Part shown: in pieces, positions 12,441 through 22,629 of the stretch
Layout: the number at the start of each line of letters is the position of its first letter
Position numbering within the stretch: the stretch's first letter is position 1
From: Epiperipatus broadwayi
Lineage: Eukaryota; Onychophora; Udeonychophora; Euonychophora; Peripatidae
Assembly (NCBI GenBank): GCA_028023455.1
Contig: JAQFVV010000020.1
Coordinates: 5,439,092 to 5,503,091 of the forward strand
Direction: 5' to 3'
DNA length: 64,000 nucleotides
Program-made: the position numbers and the translations under genes
Notes under the pieces: model-generated
What the model was told of the DNA's origin: nothing
The model's database searches: none
The model's input: the letters and a program-made list of their open reading frames with translations, nothing else

Positions 12441-12590
12441 AATCCCATGCTGATGCCAATATTGTTGTTATGCCCATGTTGACATCAAGTCACTCTGGCA
12501 CCTCATGTATAGGATAGTACCATTTAAATACATAGAAGAGGGATGGGCAGAATGCAGGCTTAATGAGTAACATAAGAAATACATGTATTC
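12441..12590. other. Spacer between family 3 copies
   Basis: Moderately GC-richer spacer with text shared by the ends of other copies (for example GATGCCAATATTGTTG at about 12453 and 12936, and a relative at 45630). It probably belongs to the repeat unit rather than to unique DNA. Confidence 0.4.
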
Positions 12591-12965
12591 TTATACCTGG
12601 AATTTAATTGTAAATATAGGGGATTTGAATTCAGACTTTCAAGCAACCTTCAACTATTTACACTATCTCATACTACTGATACACATGATGACACATATGT
12701 AGAAAAAATAAATAATCACAAAATTTTCGTATTTTGTGCAGAACCAGCACTCATCATTTGGTACAGATTATCATCTCCCACACACATATATATAATCAGT
12801 GCTCAGTTTATGTTCAGTTTATATTAAGATAGCAATATACTTTAATGGAGAGGCTTCAATTTACTCCAACCTCCAACTCTTCAGCCTTCCATACCATTGA
12901 AAATCTGATGATAGAGTGCTCAAATTCCATGCTGATGCCAATATTGTTGTTAATCCCAATACATG
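12591..12965 (-). mobile_element. Family 3 retrozyme/SINE, copy C
   Basis: Third direct copy, with a B-box-like GAATTCAAATCCCC (complement of about 12620-12633), hammerhead at 12711-12771, and the shared 5' part ending near 12955. Spacing from copy B is 470 bp at the ribozyme. Confidence 0.65.
12711..12771 (-). ncRNA. Hammerhead-like ribozyme, family 3 copy C
   Basis: Stem I outer AUAAUC pairs with GAUUAU, and inner ACCAA pairs with UUUGU imperfectly. The core is AUGAUGA (C3 to A). Stem II has GUGC with GCAC plus a larger loop, followed by AAAA in place of GAAA. Two catalytic positions are lost, so no activity is expected. Confidence 0.55.
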
Positions 12966-13093
12966 TCTTTCCATACATCAATATGTAAACTGAAGTTTCT
13001 GTATTGTTGTTTTATTAAATGGTCAAATCTCAGATTCATAATTAAATCCTGGTAAAATTATCATTCCTATTCTAGAAAACAGTCTTATTATTT

Positions 13094-13262
13094 TTAAGTA
13101 ATTGAAACGAAAACCATTCTACCTCCCACTGAGTTATGTAAATATCAACAACTACGAACAGAGCTAAAGATAGATTGGTATCATTCTATCTTCATAGTTG
13201 TTGACGTTTTACATAATTCAATGGAAGGTAGAATGACTTCCATTTCAATTACTTATATTTAA
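13094..13262. repeat. Fold-back repeat
   Basis: Inverted arms of about 65-70 bp surround a roughly 35 bp centre. The left arm runs TAAGTAATTGAAACG to ATCAACAACTACGAA, and the right arm is its near complement, ending CATTTCAATTACTTA. No target duplication was identified and no coding content is present. Confidence 0.65.
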
Positions 13263-13570
13263 AGTTATGATTATTTATTATTAAATTTTTATAAATATTA
13301 AACTTTTTTTTAAAAAAAGCCATTAAACTTTATTTTAATCTAAAGTAATTACTTCATCTAAAAAAATTCATGTGACTTAAATAATTATCACATCTCTCAA
13401 TAAATTGTTTTTGTAAAGATACAATGATGCCATCTTATGTTTATGTCAATCTTCTTATTGTCACCACATAAACATAAACTACTGTTGCATTTGTATAAAT
13501 ATTTTTCAGAATATAACACTTTTCTAGGTCTGGAATATTATAATTTCTTTTCACCTCTATTATGCATTAA

Positions 13571-14125
13571 TACATATATATATATATAATCACTAGATGG
13601 AGCTTATTAATAGCTTTAATCAAGCTTTATTTTACAAGTGTCAAAAGAGAAAGAATTCAAAATCTCTATTGGAAAGTCCCTATCTCAGGACCAATTGATT
13701 CCGAGCTTATGGCTCACCTCAGTAAAATGCTGGGATTCTAGAAACTAGATTTAAAATACTAACTCAAAAGTCAGCACTTACAAAACACGTTACTATCAAT
13801 TTGAAAGCCTGAACTTTTCAGACATATAAATGTCTTCAAATCCAGCCCTACAAAACAGATAGCTATATGGGTCTGAATTCGGCCTCTGCAATATAGCATC
13901 ACAACAGCCTTCAAAAGTACACTTATAATAATTAATAAAACAAGTCATAAATTTCATAACTTGCTTTTAAGCTTGAATTTAAATGATCACTAGATGGAGC
14001 TTACCAATAGCTCTAATCAAAATAAAGCTTGTTTAGAGCTATTGGTAAGCTCCATCTAATGATCATTTAAATGCAAGCTTGAAAGCATGTTACAAAATTT
14101 ATGACTTGTTTTATTAATTAATATA
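13571..14125 (-). mobile_element. Family 2 retrozyme, monomer plus inverted end
   Basis: A diverged relative of the 37 kb dimer. One monomer (about 13571-13985) carries the degenerate hammerhead. It is followed by the start of a second monomer (TCACTAGATGGAGCTTACC) that folds straight back into an inverted copy, giving a hairpin at about 13984-14120 (TAGAGCTATTGGTAAGC on the returning arm). The monomer plus fold-back layout parallels the family 1 insertions. Confidence 0.6.
13673..13742 (-). ncRNA. Degenerate hammerhead, family 2
   Basis: The complement shows core CUGAGGU, stem II GAGC with GCUC around CAUAA, GGAA instead of GAAA, and stem III with UCAAUUGGUC. A partly compensated outer stem I keeps a CCC/GGG helix. 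Mutated core positions make activity unlikely. It supports the family consensus. Confidence 0.45.
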
Positions 14126-14216
14126 TATATATATACCATTTATACCTTCATTAAACACTTGTATTCCTTTGCTTACAGTTTTAAGTGCTCAGCAGTCATC
14201 AGAGCAACAATATCAA

Positions 14217-14310
14217 GCGTTGGTGGCCAAAACAGCTAGCATAGCTGCCTTCCAAGCAGTTGGCCTGAGTTCGCTTCTCAGTCAATGCTTTGACATATAT
14301 AAAAAAAAAC
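14217..14310 (+). repeat. tRNA-derived SINE, copy 1
   Basis: A tRNA-like head starts GTTGGTGGCC, has an anticodon-arm-like GCTGCCTTCCAAGCAG and a B-box-like GAGTTCGCTTCTC, and ends in an A-rich tail. The family recurs at 33.6, 35.9, 36.2, 48.5 and 53.3 kb. It is diverged, with the A-box region expanded. The overlapping plus-strand open frame is a by-product of this repeat. Confidence 0.7.
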
Positions 14311-14329
14311 AATATTTGAATATATATAA

Positions 14330-15500
14330 CTATCTAGAATTCAAATATAAACAAAAATGATAAATAAATACCTTACTTCAAGAATTTATAGAGTTATAAA
14401 TTATTTCTGAAATAAAGAAGATTATAATATGCAATGAACATAAAAATAATAATATCCAATGAAGATTATAGAAGATAAAATAAAACTGCCAGAAGACAGA
14501 TTTAATAATAATAAATAACTAATGATAAAAAGAGTAAACTCAACAAAGATAAATATATTGGTGTAAAAACTTTATTGTAAAAAAATATAAAGTTATAGTA
14601 AGATTAATAAAAAATTTAATAATGTACTAAAATTTAAAATAATGAATATAAAAAGAATGAATATACTTAATACGTTAGATAATAAATATATTAAAAATAT
14701 ACAAAAATTGTATAAATGAAGTATATAAAATTGAATGTAAAACATATCAAATTAACAATATCAAAAATAATTATGTAGGTGAAACAAAGAATTTAATTTA
14801 CCACCATTAACCCAACACAAATATGATAAAACATCACCTCTTTATTTACATTCATTAGAGTCAGGACATATATTTGAAAAAGGTGGTATAAAAATGGTTA
14901 ATTATACTAACAATAATAGAAGGTTAAAAACATTTAAAAAACTATCATAATTAAAAATATTAGGTCCACTTTAAATAAAGATTTAAGTTTGAAACATTAA
15001 TTTTATTAAAATATTTCTTATTAAGTAAATAAATATGTATAGATTGAAAACAGAAAATAAAATAGTTTAAAAAATGCTCATAAAGGGCGTTAATATAAAA
15101 AATTTAAAAATTGTTTTCAGTTAAGAGTTAAAGAGTGGAAAAGTTATATAAAAAGAATTACTAATTTTGAAAAAAGATAGAAATATATAATGTAACAGTA
15201 TACAATATGCCATTACATTAATTTAAAATTAAAATAAAAACTTAATTTCATAAATAAAAATAAATTTATTATAAACTAAAAGCTAAAATTAAAAAGACTG
15301 GTTTAACATATATATATATATTCGCACAGATGGAAAATGTTAAAAGTTTTTTTTTTTAAATAAAAAAAAAAAAATTTGAACATTCTTTTTTATAAATAAA
15401 AAAAAAGTAAAGATAATATATATTTTTAAAGTAACATAAATAAAAATGGAAACAGGTATTAATTAATTCCTGTAATCTTGTAATCTCAAAATGGAAATGA
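14330..15500. other. Very AT-rich DNA, no gene seen
   Basis: Extremely A-rich plus strand with short direct motifs (ATAATAA-type). No frame, terminal repeat or RNA motif can be supported. Confidence 0.45.
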
Positions 15501-15519
15501 TTGTTCTTTTAATTAAATG

Positions 15520-15965
15520 AAAAGCAAACTAGCCCTTGGGGCTCATATATATTTTTTAAAAATCCAGATAGGAGATAAATAAAGAAACTAAAGATTGACC
15601 AATGGAAGCACCAAGCCACAGAGCAGACCAAAAAAGAGACTCTAGGATTAGTGACATCTTGCTCGTTGGATCCAAAAATTTGCTGATAAGAGGCTAATAA
15701 AAATATAAAAGGCAAAATAATTGTTGTTGCAGGGCTGACTATTAATCTACAAGCTGACTATTAATCTACAAGCAGAGGGAGCCTGCAGTAGATTTAATTT
15801 CTGGACAACCAGCTGATGCCTCCAGAAGACAGTTCTTGACTAACTGAATGGCAAGTAGTGGCTCCATTTCAAAGGAAAAACAGTCAACAAAAGTGATCAC
15901 AAAAATGGGCAAACAGACTCCAGGAAATCTACCATTGAAAGTATGAACTTTTGTCATTATAGACT
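15520..15965. other. Coding-like island of unknown origin
   Basis: Two adjoining stretches (15590-15700 and 15775-15930) have raised G+C and protein-like plus-strand translations with stops, for example KLKIDQWKHQATEQTKKETL and SAVDLISGQPADASRRQ. Between them is a perfect 19-bp tandem duplication of GCTGACTATTAATCTACAA (15734-15752 and 15753-15771). The minus-strand open frames are probably shadows. Likely a decayed transposon ORF or pseudogene. I cannot assign a family. Confidence 0.3.
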
Positions 15966-16267
15966 GTTTCAATATTCTTGTATAAGCAAAATAAGTTAAA
16001 CTTAACTTTAAAGGAAATTATCTGACTTAAAAAAATTTTCTAAATTAATTTTATGTATAAATTGGCTAAGTTAATAATCATTTCCATTTTTCTTCCTTTA
16101 ATAATTTCATATTAATTAAATCATTAAAATGTATTTAAATTTAGGTTGGATGTGGATGGCTATATAGATTCGTTAAGTTATATTAGTTTAAGGGAGGGTT
16201 AATCTTTGATTAGTTGTTTCACAGTTAAATTGGGTTAATGGATTGGATATATTGGTGTAATTAGTAA

Positions 16268-16621
16268 ATCTAGTATGAAGATCCGCTACGTACAGGATCA
16301 TCTTTGTGCCACACTTGGGAAAAAGTAATCCCACCCTTATCAACCATCGGAAGCAGACATATTCCCTACTCCTTGGATCACCCCTTTAGCCTATGGAATG
16401 GGATGGTAAGTTGGAAAAAAGGACCACAATCTCTTCCTATAGAGTTTTCTGTTTATTTTTTGTTCTTCTTGCCAGACAGATATAACATTCCTGTACTGGA
16501 CGAGAAACAATTTCTGCTATATAACCATGCTGTTCAGATGTGTATTCCTGACAGTATGGTACTGTGCTGTCGTATTCATGCTGCATTGAATACATCAATG
16601 TATCAGATGGATTGGCATTAG
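16268..16621 (+). pseudogene. Coding-like island, possibly spliced
   Basis: A plus-strand frame of at least 105 codons (16304-16621) in a segment with much higher G+C than its flanks. It can be read unspliced, with SLDHPFSLWNGMVSWK and later RYNIPVLDEKQFLLYNHAV. It also contains a plausible small intron: donor GTAAGT at 16406, then a pyrimidine-rich tract and acceptor ending CTTCTTGCCAG at about 16484. No domain is recognised. It may be a diverged gene, a pseudogene or an unknown repeat ORF. Confidence 0.3.
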
Positions 16622-16699
16622 TTTGACTGCAAACTTTTGGCCTAAGGTTAAATATGGGCTATAGAATATTTTCTTTTTTGAATGAATCCATGTAGCATA

Positions 16700-17345
16700 T
16701 CTATACTATTTAACCTCTCATTTTCACAACACACCAGAAAATTTTCCTATTCATCTATCCATCTCACATGTGGTCTCTTCCTAAGACTCTTATAATCTTT
16801 TGAACACCCATGTATTTCATTTTAGATCTCTTCTTGTTACTTCTATCATACATCTGTACATACTTTATTGGTTGGACTGAAGTCTCTGAATTACTCTTTT
16901 ATTAAGTATTCAAGTCTTAGAACCATAAATAAGAACTGCTAAAATATATTACAAATCTTTCTTTTCAAACATGTAAGCATATTTCCTTTTAATATTAAAT
17001 TATTTCTACCAAAAACACTCTTTCCAAGTTTAATTCTATGATAATTTCATCCATTATGTTTTCATATACATTAATAATCTGACCCATGTTTTTTTTTCTA
17101 ATTCATGATTATCAATCTTATTTTCTTCTGAAAAAATTCACTGAACATGACTTGAGACTTTTTTAGCATTCTGTAATTCTACTTTTATATTTCATCTGTT
17201 AACTTTTGTAATGTTTCATGATGCTCTGAAGCATTATTTGCAAAAACAATCACCCTATCTGAAAAACCTAAGTATCTCAAATAATCCCCATTGGTACTTG
17301 GGTATTAATCATGCAATATAGAAGATATAGGAGACTTTTCACATC
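16700..17345 (-). mobile_element. RTE-type LINE relic, RT to 3' region
   Basis: Collinear with the better copy at 29.3-30.06 kb. It shares the complement of CTGATCTCTTCTTGTTACT-type landmarks, the block at 16880-16990 (frame of LTYGSEIWILNKR) and the RT-linked region at 17110-17290 (KINVKKTK homologue). Heavy point decay and indels leave no long frame. Minus orientation is inferred from that collinearity. Confidence 0.6.
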
Positions 17346-17394
17346 CACTGTAATCTTGCGATGATATCAAATTGAAAAAAAAAATAAACCATGC

Positions 17395-17620
17395 GATGCA
17401 TATTGAAAAAGATCTGAAAAGGTGATTTAGGTTTTTCAAAACGTGTTTTGATTGTTATCATTTTGCGTTAATTTATTATTTTCAGTGATTTCTTTTTCAA
17501 AACGTACTTTGATTGTTATTATTTTGCGTTATTTATAGTTGTCAGTTGCAAAACATTATCTTTTTCACAACGTGTTTTTTTTTTTTTTTTTTAAAGTACA
17601 TTGATTATTATTCTTTTTTT
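17395..17620. repeat. Short tandem repeat, about 75 bp unit
   Basis: Imperfect tandem units share TTTTTCAAAACGTG/A and TTTGATTGTTATCATTTTGCG. About three units are visible, followed by a poly-T run. No coding content. Confidence 0.55.
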
Positions 17621-17789
17621 TCCATTCAGTTCATTTGCTTTAAATTTAATAAGTGTAAGTAGTTTTCGTATATTGATTTTGTTTTCATCATTTCATAAGT
17701 AATGATTGTGTGTGCGCGCGCTTTCTTTTGTATTTGAAAATAGTCCAAAATAATGACATTTTGGAAGCTACCCACTACCGTAGTGAATG

Positions 17790-17910
17790 TCTTCATTGTT
17801 TTATTGTTCTGTTTGGTGTGTTTACCAAAAAGTATAGGTTGACGAATATTTTTCTGTAATTTTTTCCGCCTGCATGAAAAGCGGTTTATTAATAAAAGTC
17901 TTAAATAAAT
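17790..17910 (+). repeat. Flank repeat unit, left of inversion
   Basis: A unit with TTTACCAAAAAGTATAGGTT, then TTTTTCCGCCTGCATGAAA, then GTTTATTAATAAAA recurs in the same orientation at about 20440-20520, 20560-20680 and onward to 20760. The inverted duplication at 17.94-20.36 kb is therefore embedded in an older tandem array. Confidence 0.5.
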
Positions 17911-17935
17911 ATAATACTTCAGTTAATACAACTTA

Positions 17936-18500
17936 TAAATTACTATATAACAATTCGTCAATTGCTAAAACAGAGAATCTTTAATAAATAAAACCACTAT
18001 TGCCAAGAGCTTTCATCTCCTACGAGTTCAAGTCAGTATAAAAATCCTATTTTTCTCGTAAACGATAAATTTAATATTTCAGTGCATTGGCCAGGAACAA
18101 CTAATCGGAAAGCTGGTTGATTTTGAATTTATAGCACAAGATGAATTTTGTGCAAGATATGATTCTTTAATCTTGTGTTTTTTATCGTGTGTTTCATGCA
18201 TTAATATTGTAAAATCCTTTGGACTACATATATGGCCTGTACTACTCTGGTGAACATAAAAAGCCAAATAAACTGTATCATCTTCTCTTGCTCTATTATA
18301 CGTATATTTATGTTGGTGAAGGCAAACATAAATATACGTATAATAGAGCACGAAAAGATTATACATTTTATTCAACTTTTTATATTCTGCAGTATTCAAG
18401 GTCAAGGTATACATATGTAATGTATAATGAATATGTAAAATAATAATAATAATTGTATAATAATAAGAGTATGTAAAATAAGAATAATAATTGTATAATA
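17936..18500. repeat. Left arm of large inverted duplication
   Basis: This arm is the complement of 19488-20362. It runs from TATAACAATTCGTCAATTG through TTGGCCAGGAACAACTAAT and TTTCATGCATTAATATTG to the ATAATAAGAGTA repeats. It keeps the uninterrupted site TCCTACGA (18020-18027), where the other arm has a hAT MITE. It also has about 140 extra bp (about 18255-18388), absent from the right arm, holding a hairpin. Confidence 0.8.
18289..18350. repeat. Perfect 25-bp hairpin
   Basis: TGCTCTATTATACGTATATT and its continuation (18289-18313) are exactly complementary to 18326-18350 around a 12-nt loop (TGGTGAAGGCAA). Weaker pairing extends the stem on both sides. It lies in sequence present only in the left arm of the inverted duplication. 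Confidence 0.8.
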
Positions 18501-19150
18501 ATAAGAGTACAATAATGTAGAATAAAACTGATAACTGTAATGTATAATGAATATGTAAAATAAGAAGTAATAATTATATAATAAAAAGAGTATGTAAAAT
18601 AAGAATAATAATTGTATAATAAGAGTACAATAATAAATGTAGAATAAAAGTAATAACTGTAAAATTTAATGAATATGTAAAATAAGAATAACTGTATAGC
18701 AATTATGTATAACGATTGTGTAAAATTACAATGTTGTTAAATCATAAAAAGCCCAGCTGACCTTATAGGGTCAGAAAACTGTGTAAAATATCATATATGG
18801 TGTGAAATGTAAAAACACTGCGTGTATGTGAAAACGTATGTGAAAACACCATATATGGTTAGAAATGTAAAAGACTTCAGAAGTCTTGAGGGGTATATAA
18901 ATCCCCATAACCTGATCTAATTGTTCTGAGTTTTAATTATAAGTCAGAGACTCCTGCCTCTGTAAGTCCAAAAGCAGGACTAGGGTTATTATATGCAGGT
19001 CACCACGACCTTTTATTATTTTATTATGCCTACAATAGGCAATGTATATAGTTAAAATTATTCATATTAAACTATAATCTTACCATCTCAATTCTGCCTT
19101 TGTCCATTTATTTACTTGCTGGTCATAAGACACAGCATATTGGTGCAGTC
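18500..19150 (+). mobile_element. Ty3/gypsy LTR (5' LTR remains)
   Basis: This stretch precedes a primer-binding-like site (about 19140) and a gag frame. It holds a TATA-like GGGTATATAAATCCCC near 18890 and ends in ACACAGCA before TATTGGTGCAGTCGACAAAGG, a spacing typical of an LTR 3' edge followed by a tRNA primer site. The LTR start lies in or near the ATAATAAGAGTA repeats shared with the inverted arms. No 3' LTR was found. Confidence 0.55.
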
Positions 19151-19298
19151 GACAAAGGAATCAAATCTGAAAGTGGTAGTCAATACCAGAACGGAACTGC
19201 ATTAAAAATTGGCTCGGTCATCATAGGATCAAATCTGGAAATAATTGCCTAAACAGCAAGCTGAGACAAAATGTAAGTGGATTTGAATCAATAGAGAA

Positions 19299-19487
19299 AT
19301 GGTGAGTATATCACAAGTTTCTATTTGCGAATTTAATGTACAAAATCCGAGTGATTGGCCACTGTATGTTCAGAGGATCAAAAGCTACTTTATACTAAAT
19401 AGTATTACTGAGAATACTGTAAAAGTAGCCTCATTACTTTGCTTTGCAGGCCAGAGAGTAATCGAAATAGCTAACAAACTGTTTTCT
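19299..19487 (+). pseudogene. Ty3/gypsy gag, N-terminal fragment
   Basis: The first 62 residues include NPSDWPLYVQRIKSYF, then KVASLLCFAGQRVIEIANK, matching the start of gag polyproteins in Ty3/gypsy elements, where a W-x-x-Y/F-x-x-R-hydrophobic region opens the capsid. At about 19488 the frame runs into inverted flank/LTR sequence and becomes nonsense. Capsid remainder, zinc knuckle, protease, RT and integrase are all missing. This is a dead element cut by an inversion event. Confidence 0.65.
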
Positions 19488-20362
19488 ACATTATTGTACT
19501 CTTATTATTATACAATTATTATTCTTATTTTACATACTCTTATTATTATACAATTATTATTATTATTTACATATTCATTATACATTACATATGTATACCT
19601 TGACCTTGAATACTGCATGTTCATCAGAGTAGTGCAGGCCATATGTGTAATCCAAAGGATTTTACAATATTAATGCATGAAACACAGAATAAAGAATTCA
19701 AGATTAAATAATCATATCTTATACAAAATACATCGTGTGCTATGAATTCAAAATTAACCAGCTTTCCGATTAGTTGTTCCTGGCCAATGCAATGAAATGT
19801 TGAATTTATCGCTTAGGAAAAAAATAGGATTTTTTATATTGCCTTGATAAAAACTCGTAGGACAGGGGTCCCAACCTTTTTGCATTTAAGAGCGCATTTT
19901 ATAATACCGGCCAGGTGGCGAGCACCATTTATTTTTTCAACCAGGTGGGGGGGGGGGGGGCGCCATTTATTTTTTCAATGTAAATTTATAGTTGGATATT
20001 GTTAATAATACACATAATGTACAAAAAAATATTTATTTCAAAAATAAAATTTTAACATATAATTAACGTTTATATTTTTACGCTGTAAAAGTATAGTATG
20101 CCCTACAATTTGATTACAATATAATGCAATAATTTATAAGAAATGTTAAAAATTAAATTTATTTGTATCAGATAAATAATTTTTTATTGTGTTCAGTTAG
20201 CGGCAGGCACACGTAAAATGGTATGCGGGCACCATGGCGCCCACAGGCATAGGATTAGGGACACCTGTCGTAGGAGATGAAAGCTCTTGGGAATAATGGT
20301 TTTATTTATTAAAGATTCTCTGTTTTAACAATTGACGAATTGTTATATTGTAATTTGTAATT
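19488..20362. repeat. Right arm of large inverted duplication
   Basis: Inverted copy of the left arm (host flank plus LTR start), joined directly to truncated gag. It is lengthened by the 405-bp hAT MITE at 19863-20267 and lacks the left-arm hairpin segment. Arm identity is high in the block around TTGGCCAGGAACAACTAAT. Confidence 0.8.
19863..20267. mobile_element. hAT MITE A, copy 1
   Basis: Starts CAGGGGTCCCAACC and ends GGATTAGGGACACCTG, diverged inverted termini. It is flanked by a perfect 8-bp target duplication TCGTAGGA (19855-19862 and 20268-20275), diagnostic of hAT insertion. No transposase is encoded. The interior shares CCGGCCAGGTGGCG and ACCATTTATTTTTTC with copy 2. The opposite arm of the inverted repeat keeps the empty site, which proves the boundaries. 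Confidence 0.92.
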
Positions 20363-20379
20363 TAATAAAAGTTTTATAA

Positions 20380-20780
20380 TTTATATTTCTTTACTCTTCT
20401 GAAGTATTTGATTTGTTAATTTTTTTGTTTTATTGTGTGTATTTACAAAAAAGATTGATTAATATTTATCTAAACTTTTTGTTCCACCTACATGAAATGC
20501 GGTAATGAAATTGTTAGAATTTCTTTCTTGTTGAGAATTCTTTGTTTTATTTTGCGAATTTACATAAAAAAAGTATAGGTGCAACTTATTAGTATATAAT
20601 GTAGTAATTTAAAAATATAGGTTGATGAATATTTTTTTCCAATCCCCCCCCCCCTCCCTGCATGAAAGGTGCTAATAAAACTTTATAATTTATATTCCTT
20701 TATTGTTCGGAATTATTGGTTTTATTTTGTTTACTTTTTTTTTTACAAAAAAATTCCGTTTCTTAGTATTTTTCAGGAAA
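20380..20780 (+). repeat. Tandem flank repeats, right of inversion
   Basis: Diverged units with TTTATAATTTATATTCCTTTA, TGCATGAAA and AGTATAGGTTGA motifs match the unit left of the inversion. C-runs near 20646 and T-runs break the array. Confidence 0.5.
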
Positions 20781-20879
20781 AGATCTCGACACACTTTGCA
20801 AGCATTTTGGCGCAAAAATTTCCACTTGGTGTGTCCATTTTTAATGGTAACTTGAAATTTGAATTGGGTTTTTTTAAAC

Positions 20880-21340
20880 GTGATTAATTCTTGTTATTTA
20901 TTACAGTTTAAGTAGCGTAAATGTATATTTTACTTATGTTTATAAATATTATTTACAAAAAATTATAATTTAGTCATTGTTTTATTGTAAAGTAATGTAC
21001 ATCGGGGAGTTGATTCAATCTAGTTTCACCGGGAGGCAGAGCAAATATAGTTTTTATGGTTTGCAATGTTGTTTTTAATTAGACCTCTATTTTCTTCAAT
21101 TTGGTTGTTTGAACACGATCAATTCCTTTCATTTATTACAGAGAAAAGTAGCATACATGTATATTTTATCTGTTTTTATAAATCAATATTATTTAAACAC
21201 AATTACAATTTAGTGATTGTAAGTAAAGTTAACATTAAGGAGTTGATTCGATACCGGGATGTAGTCTTTTAAGATATAAAATTTATGGTCTAAAATGTTG
21301 TTTGAATATTACTGCTACAAATCATACATATGTTTACAAT
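20880..21340. other. AT-rich DNA with weak internal repeats
   Basis: Two loosely similar segments (20885-21060 and 21120-21290) share ATTTATTACAG-then-GTAGC and GGAGTTGATTC. No gene is evident. The short plus-strand frames are AT-driven. Confidence 0.35.
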
Positions 21341-21369
21341 TTTTTAGGTGTGTTAATTTTAGTTCTGCA

Positions 21370-21557
21370 ATACACTATTAGACTTGCTGTAACTTTTCAT
21401 ATTCATGTCAACCTGCCAATAACTTTGTAAATCTTTACAAAAATATCATGTACAAGATCTGTGTACATGGTATTTTGGTCGGATCACAAGATTTACAAAG
21501 TTATCAGTGGATTAATACAAATGTGAAAAGGCCAGCAGGTCTAATATTGCAGGATTA
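21370..21557. repeat. Fold-back repeat
   Basis: Imperfect palindrome. CTGCAATACACTATTAGAC with AATAACTTTGTAAATCTT on the left pairs with AAGATTTACAAAGTTATC and GTCTAATATTGCAG on the right, the centre lying near GTACAAGATCTGTGTAC. No frame, and the class is unknown. Confidence 0.65.
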
Positions 21558-21574
21558 ATTTACCATTACTCCTT

Positions 21575-22075
21575 TAGATTTCCATTGTAATCCACAAAAT
21601 ACTTCTTGTAAAACTGATATAAAAAGTTTTAGATATGTGAAATCACCTTGCCATAACTTTCTCAATGTTAATCTTCTTAGTATCATCTATAATCTAATTA
21701 TTGCTCTTGCATTTTGATAAATATTCTTAAGAATAAATAATATAATCAAATGGCTTTTCATAATCTGCTAATCCAAAGAATATTGGCAACTCATATTCAT
21801 TAGTTATTTCTATAACTGTTCCCAATATTTGGATATAATCCACTGTGCTAAGCTACTTTTAAATAGTTTCTTTTAGTTTGGTAAAAATCTAGATTCAACT
21901 GTAGATGAGTTATAATTATCTTTGATAAAGATTTTGTGTAGAACTGACAAAAAATTGATAAATTCTGTAATTTATATCTTCTTTATCAAGTTTAGGAATT
22001 ATCGTTATTAGTACTGCATTCTTCCAATCATGGGCAGACTCTTGAACATTAAGAGTTACTTATAATTTTCTTTAA
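21575..22075 (-). mobile_element. RTE-type LINE relic (RT region)
   Basis: Collinear with 29.9-30.06 kb: the complement of ATTTCCATTGTAATCCACAA and of the CACCTTGCCATAACTTTC block corresponds to the RT segment around GVRQGDSISP. Strongly decayed, and its junction with the sequence toward 22075 is uncertain. Confidence 0.5.
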
Positions 22076-22391
22076 GTATCATAGTTTACTACTTATATAT
22101 TAATAATAATAATAATAACAATGACAACAACAACAACAATAATAATTAATATCAATTTATTATCAAAAAATTCAATAAGCAACAAAAAACTAGTATAAAA
22201 TAATTTCTAAATTAGAAACCTAAAAATTTATTAAGTTATTAAAGATTTGCATTGCATGCTATCATTTATTTTTGAATAACTTGGTGCATAATTACTAATT
22301 GCTACACTTGTACAGAATTCTAAGTTGTTCTTGATGAGATGGAAATGGAATTTTGTCAAAAAAATAAGACATTAGGTAAGTAGAACTAAAA

Positions 22392-22629
22392 CAGGCAAAA
22401 CTCACTATACATATTGCCACACGCAGCAAGCTAGAGTAATCAATGGATGCCAGAAGGCTTGTGCATAAAATCCCCATCTAGTGGCTACTCATCCAATATC
22501 CCCAGACTAGTTTCTGACTTGTGGCCTTTAACAGTGAGGAGCTGTGTGTAGTAATATGTATAGTGAGTTTTGCCCGTTTTAACAACAGTTATACACAAGC
22601 ATAAGAGGTGGTCGGCATGTGATGTTTAT
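22392..22629 (-). mobile_element. Family 1 retrozyme, short copy
   Basis: Begins CAGGCAAAACTCACTATAC and ends with the inverted counterpart (GTATAGTGAGTTTTGCCCG) plus ATGTGATGTTTAT. It is flanked by a perfect 14-bp duplication AAGTAGAACTAAAA (22378-22391 and 22630-22643). Such long duplications point to retroposition rather than DNA transposition. The interior keeps the minus-strand hammerhead region but lacks the roughly 300-bp body of longer copies. Confidence 0.75.
22491..22542 (-). ncRNA. Degenerate hammerhead, family 1
   Basis: Keeps GAAAC, the stem II loop CACAA and the UGGGGA strand of stem I. The core has decayed to CUGUUAA and the outer 5' strand of stem I is lost. Not expected to cleave. 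Confidence 0.55.

Noticed and set aside
18079-18443. Overlapping frames on both strands with similar tyrosine-rich peptides
   Set aside because: They arise from the 25-bp hairpin and inverted repeat, not from a gene.
22085-22150. CRISPR-like spacing in AAT/AAC repeats
   Set aside because: Simple sequence repeat without conserved repeats and unique spacers; the genome is eukaryotic.
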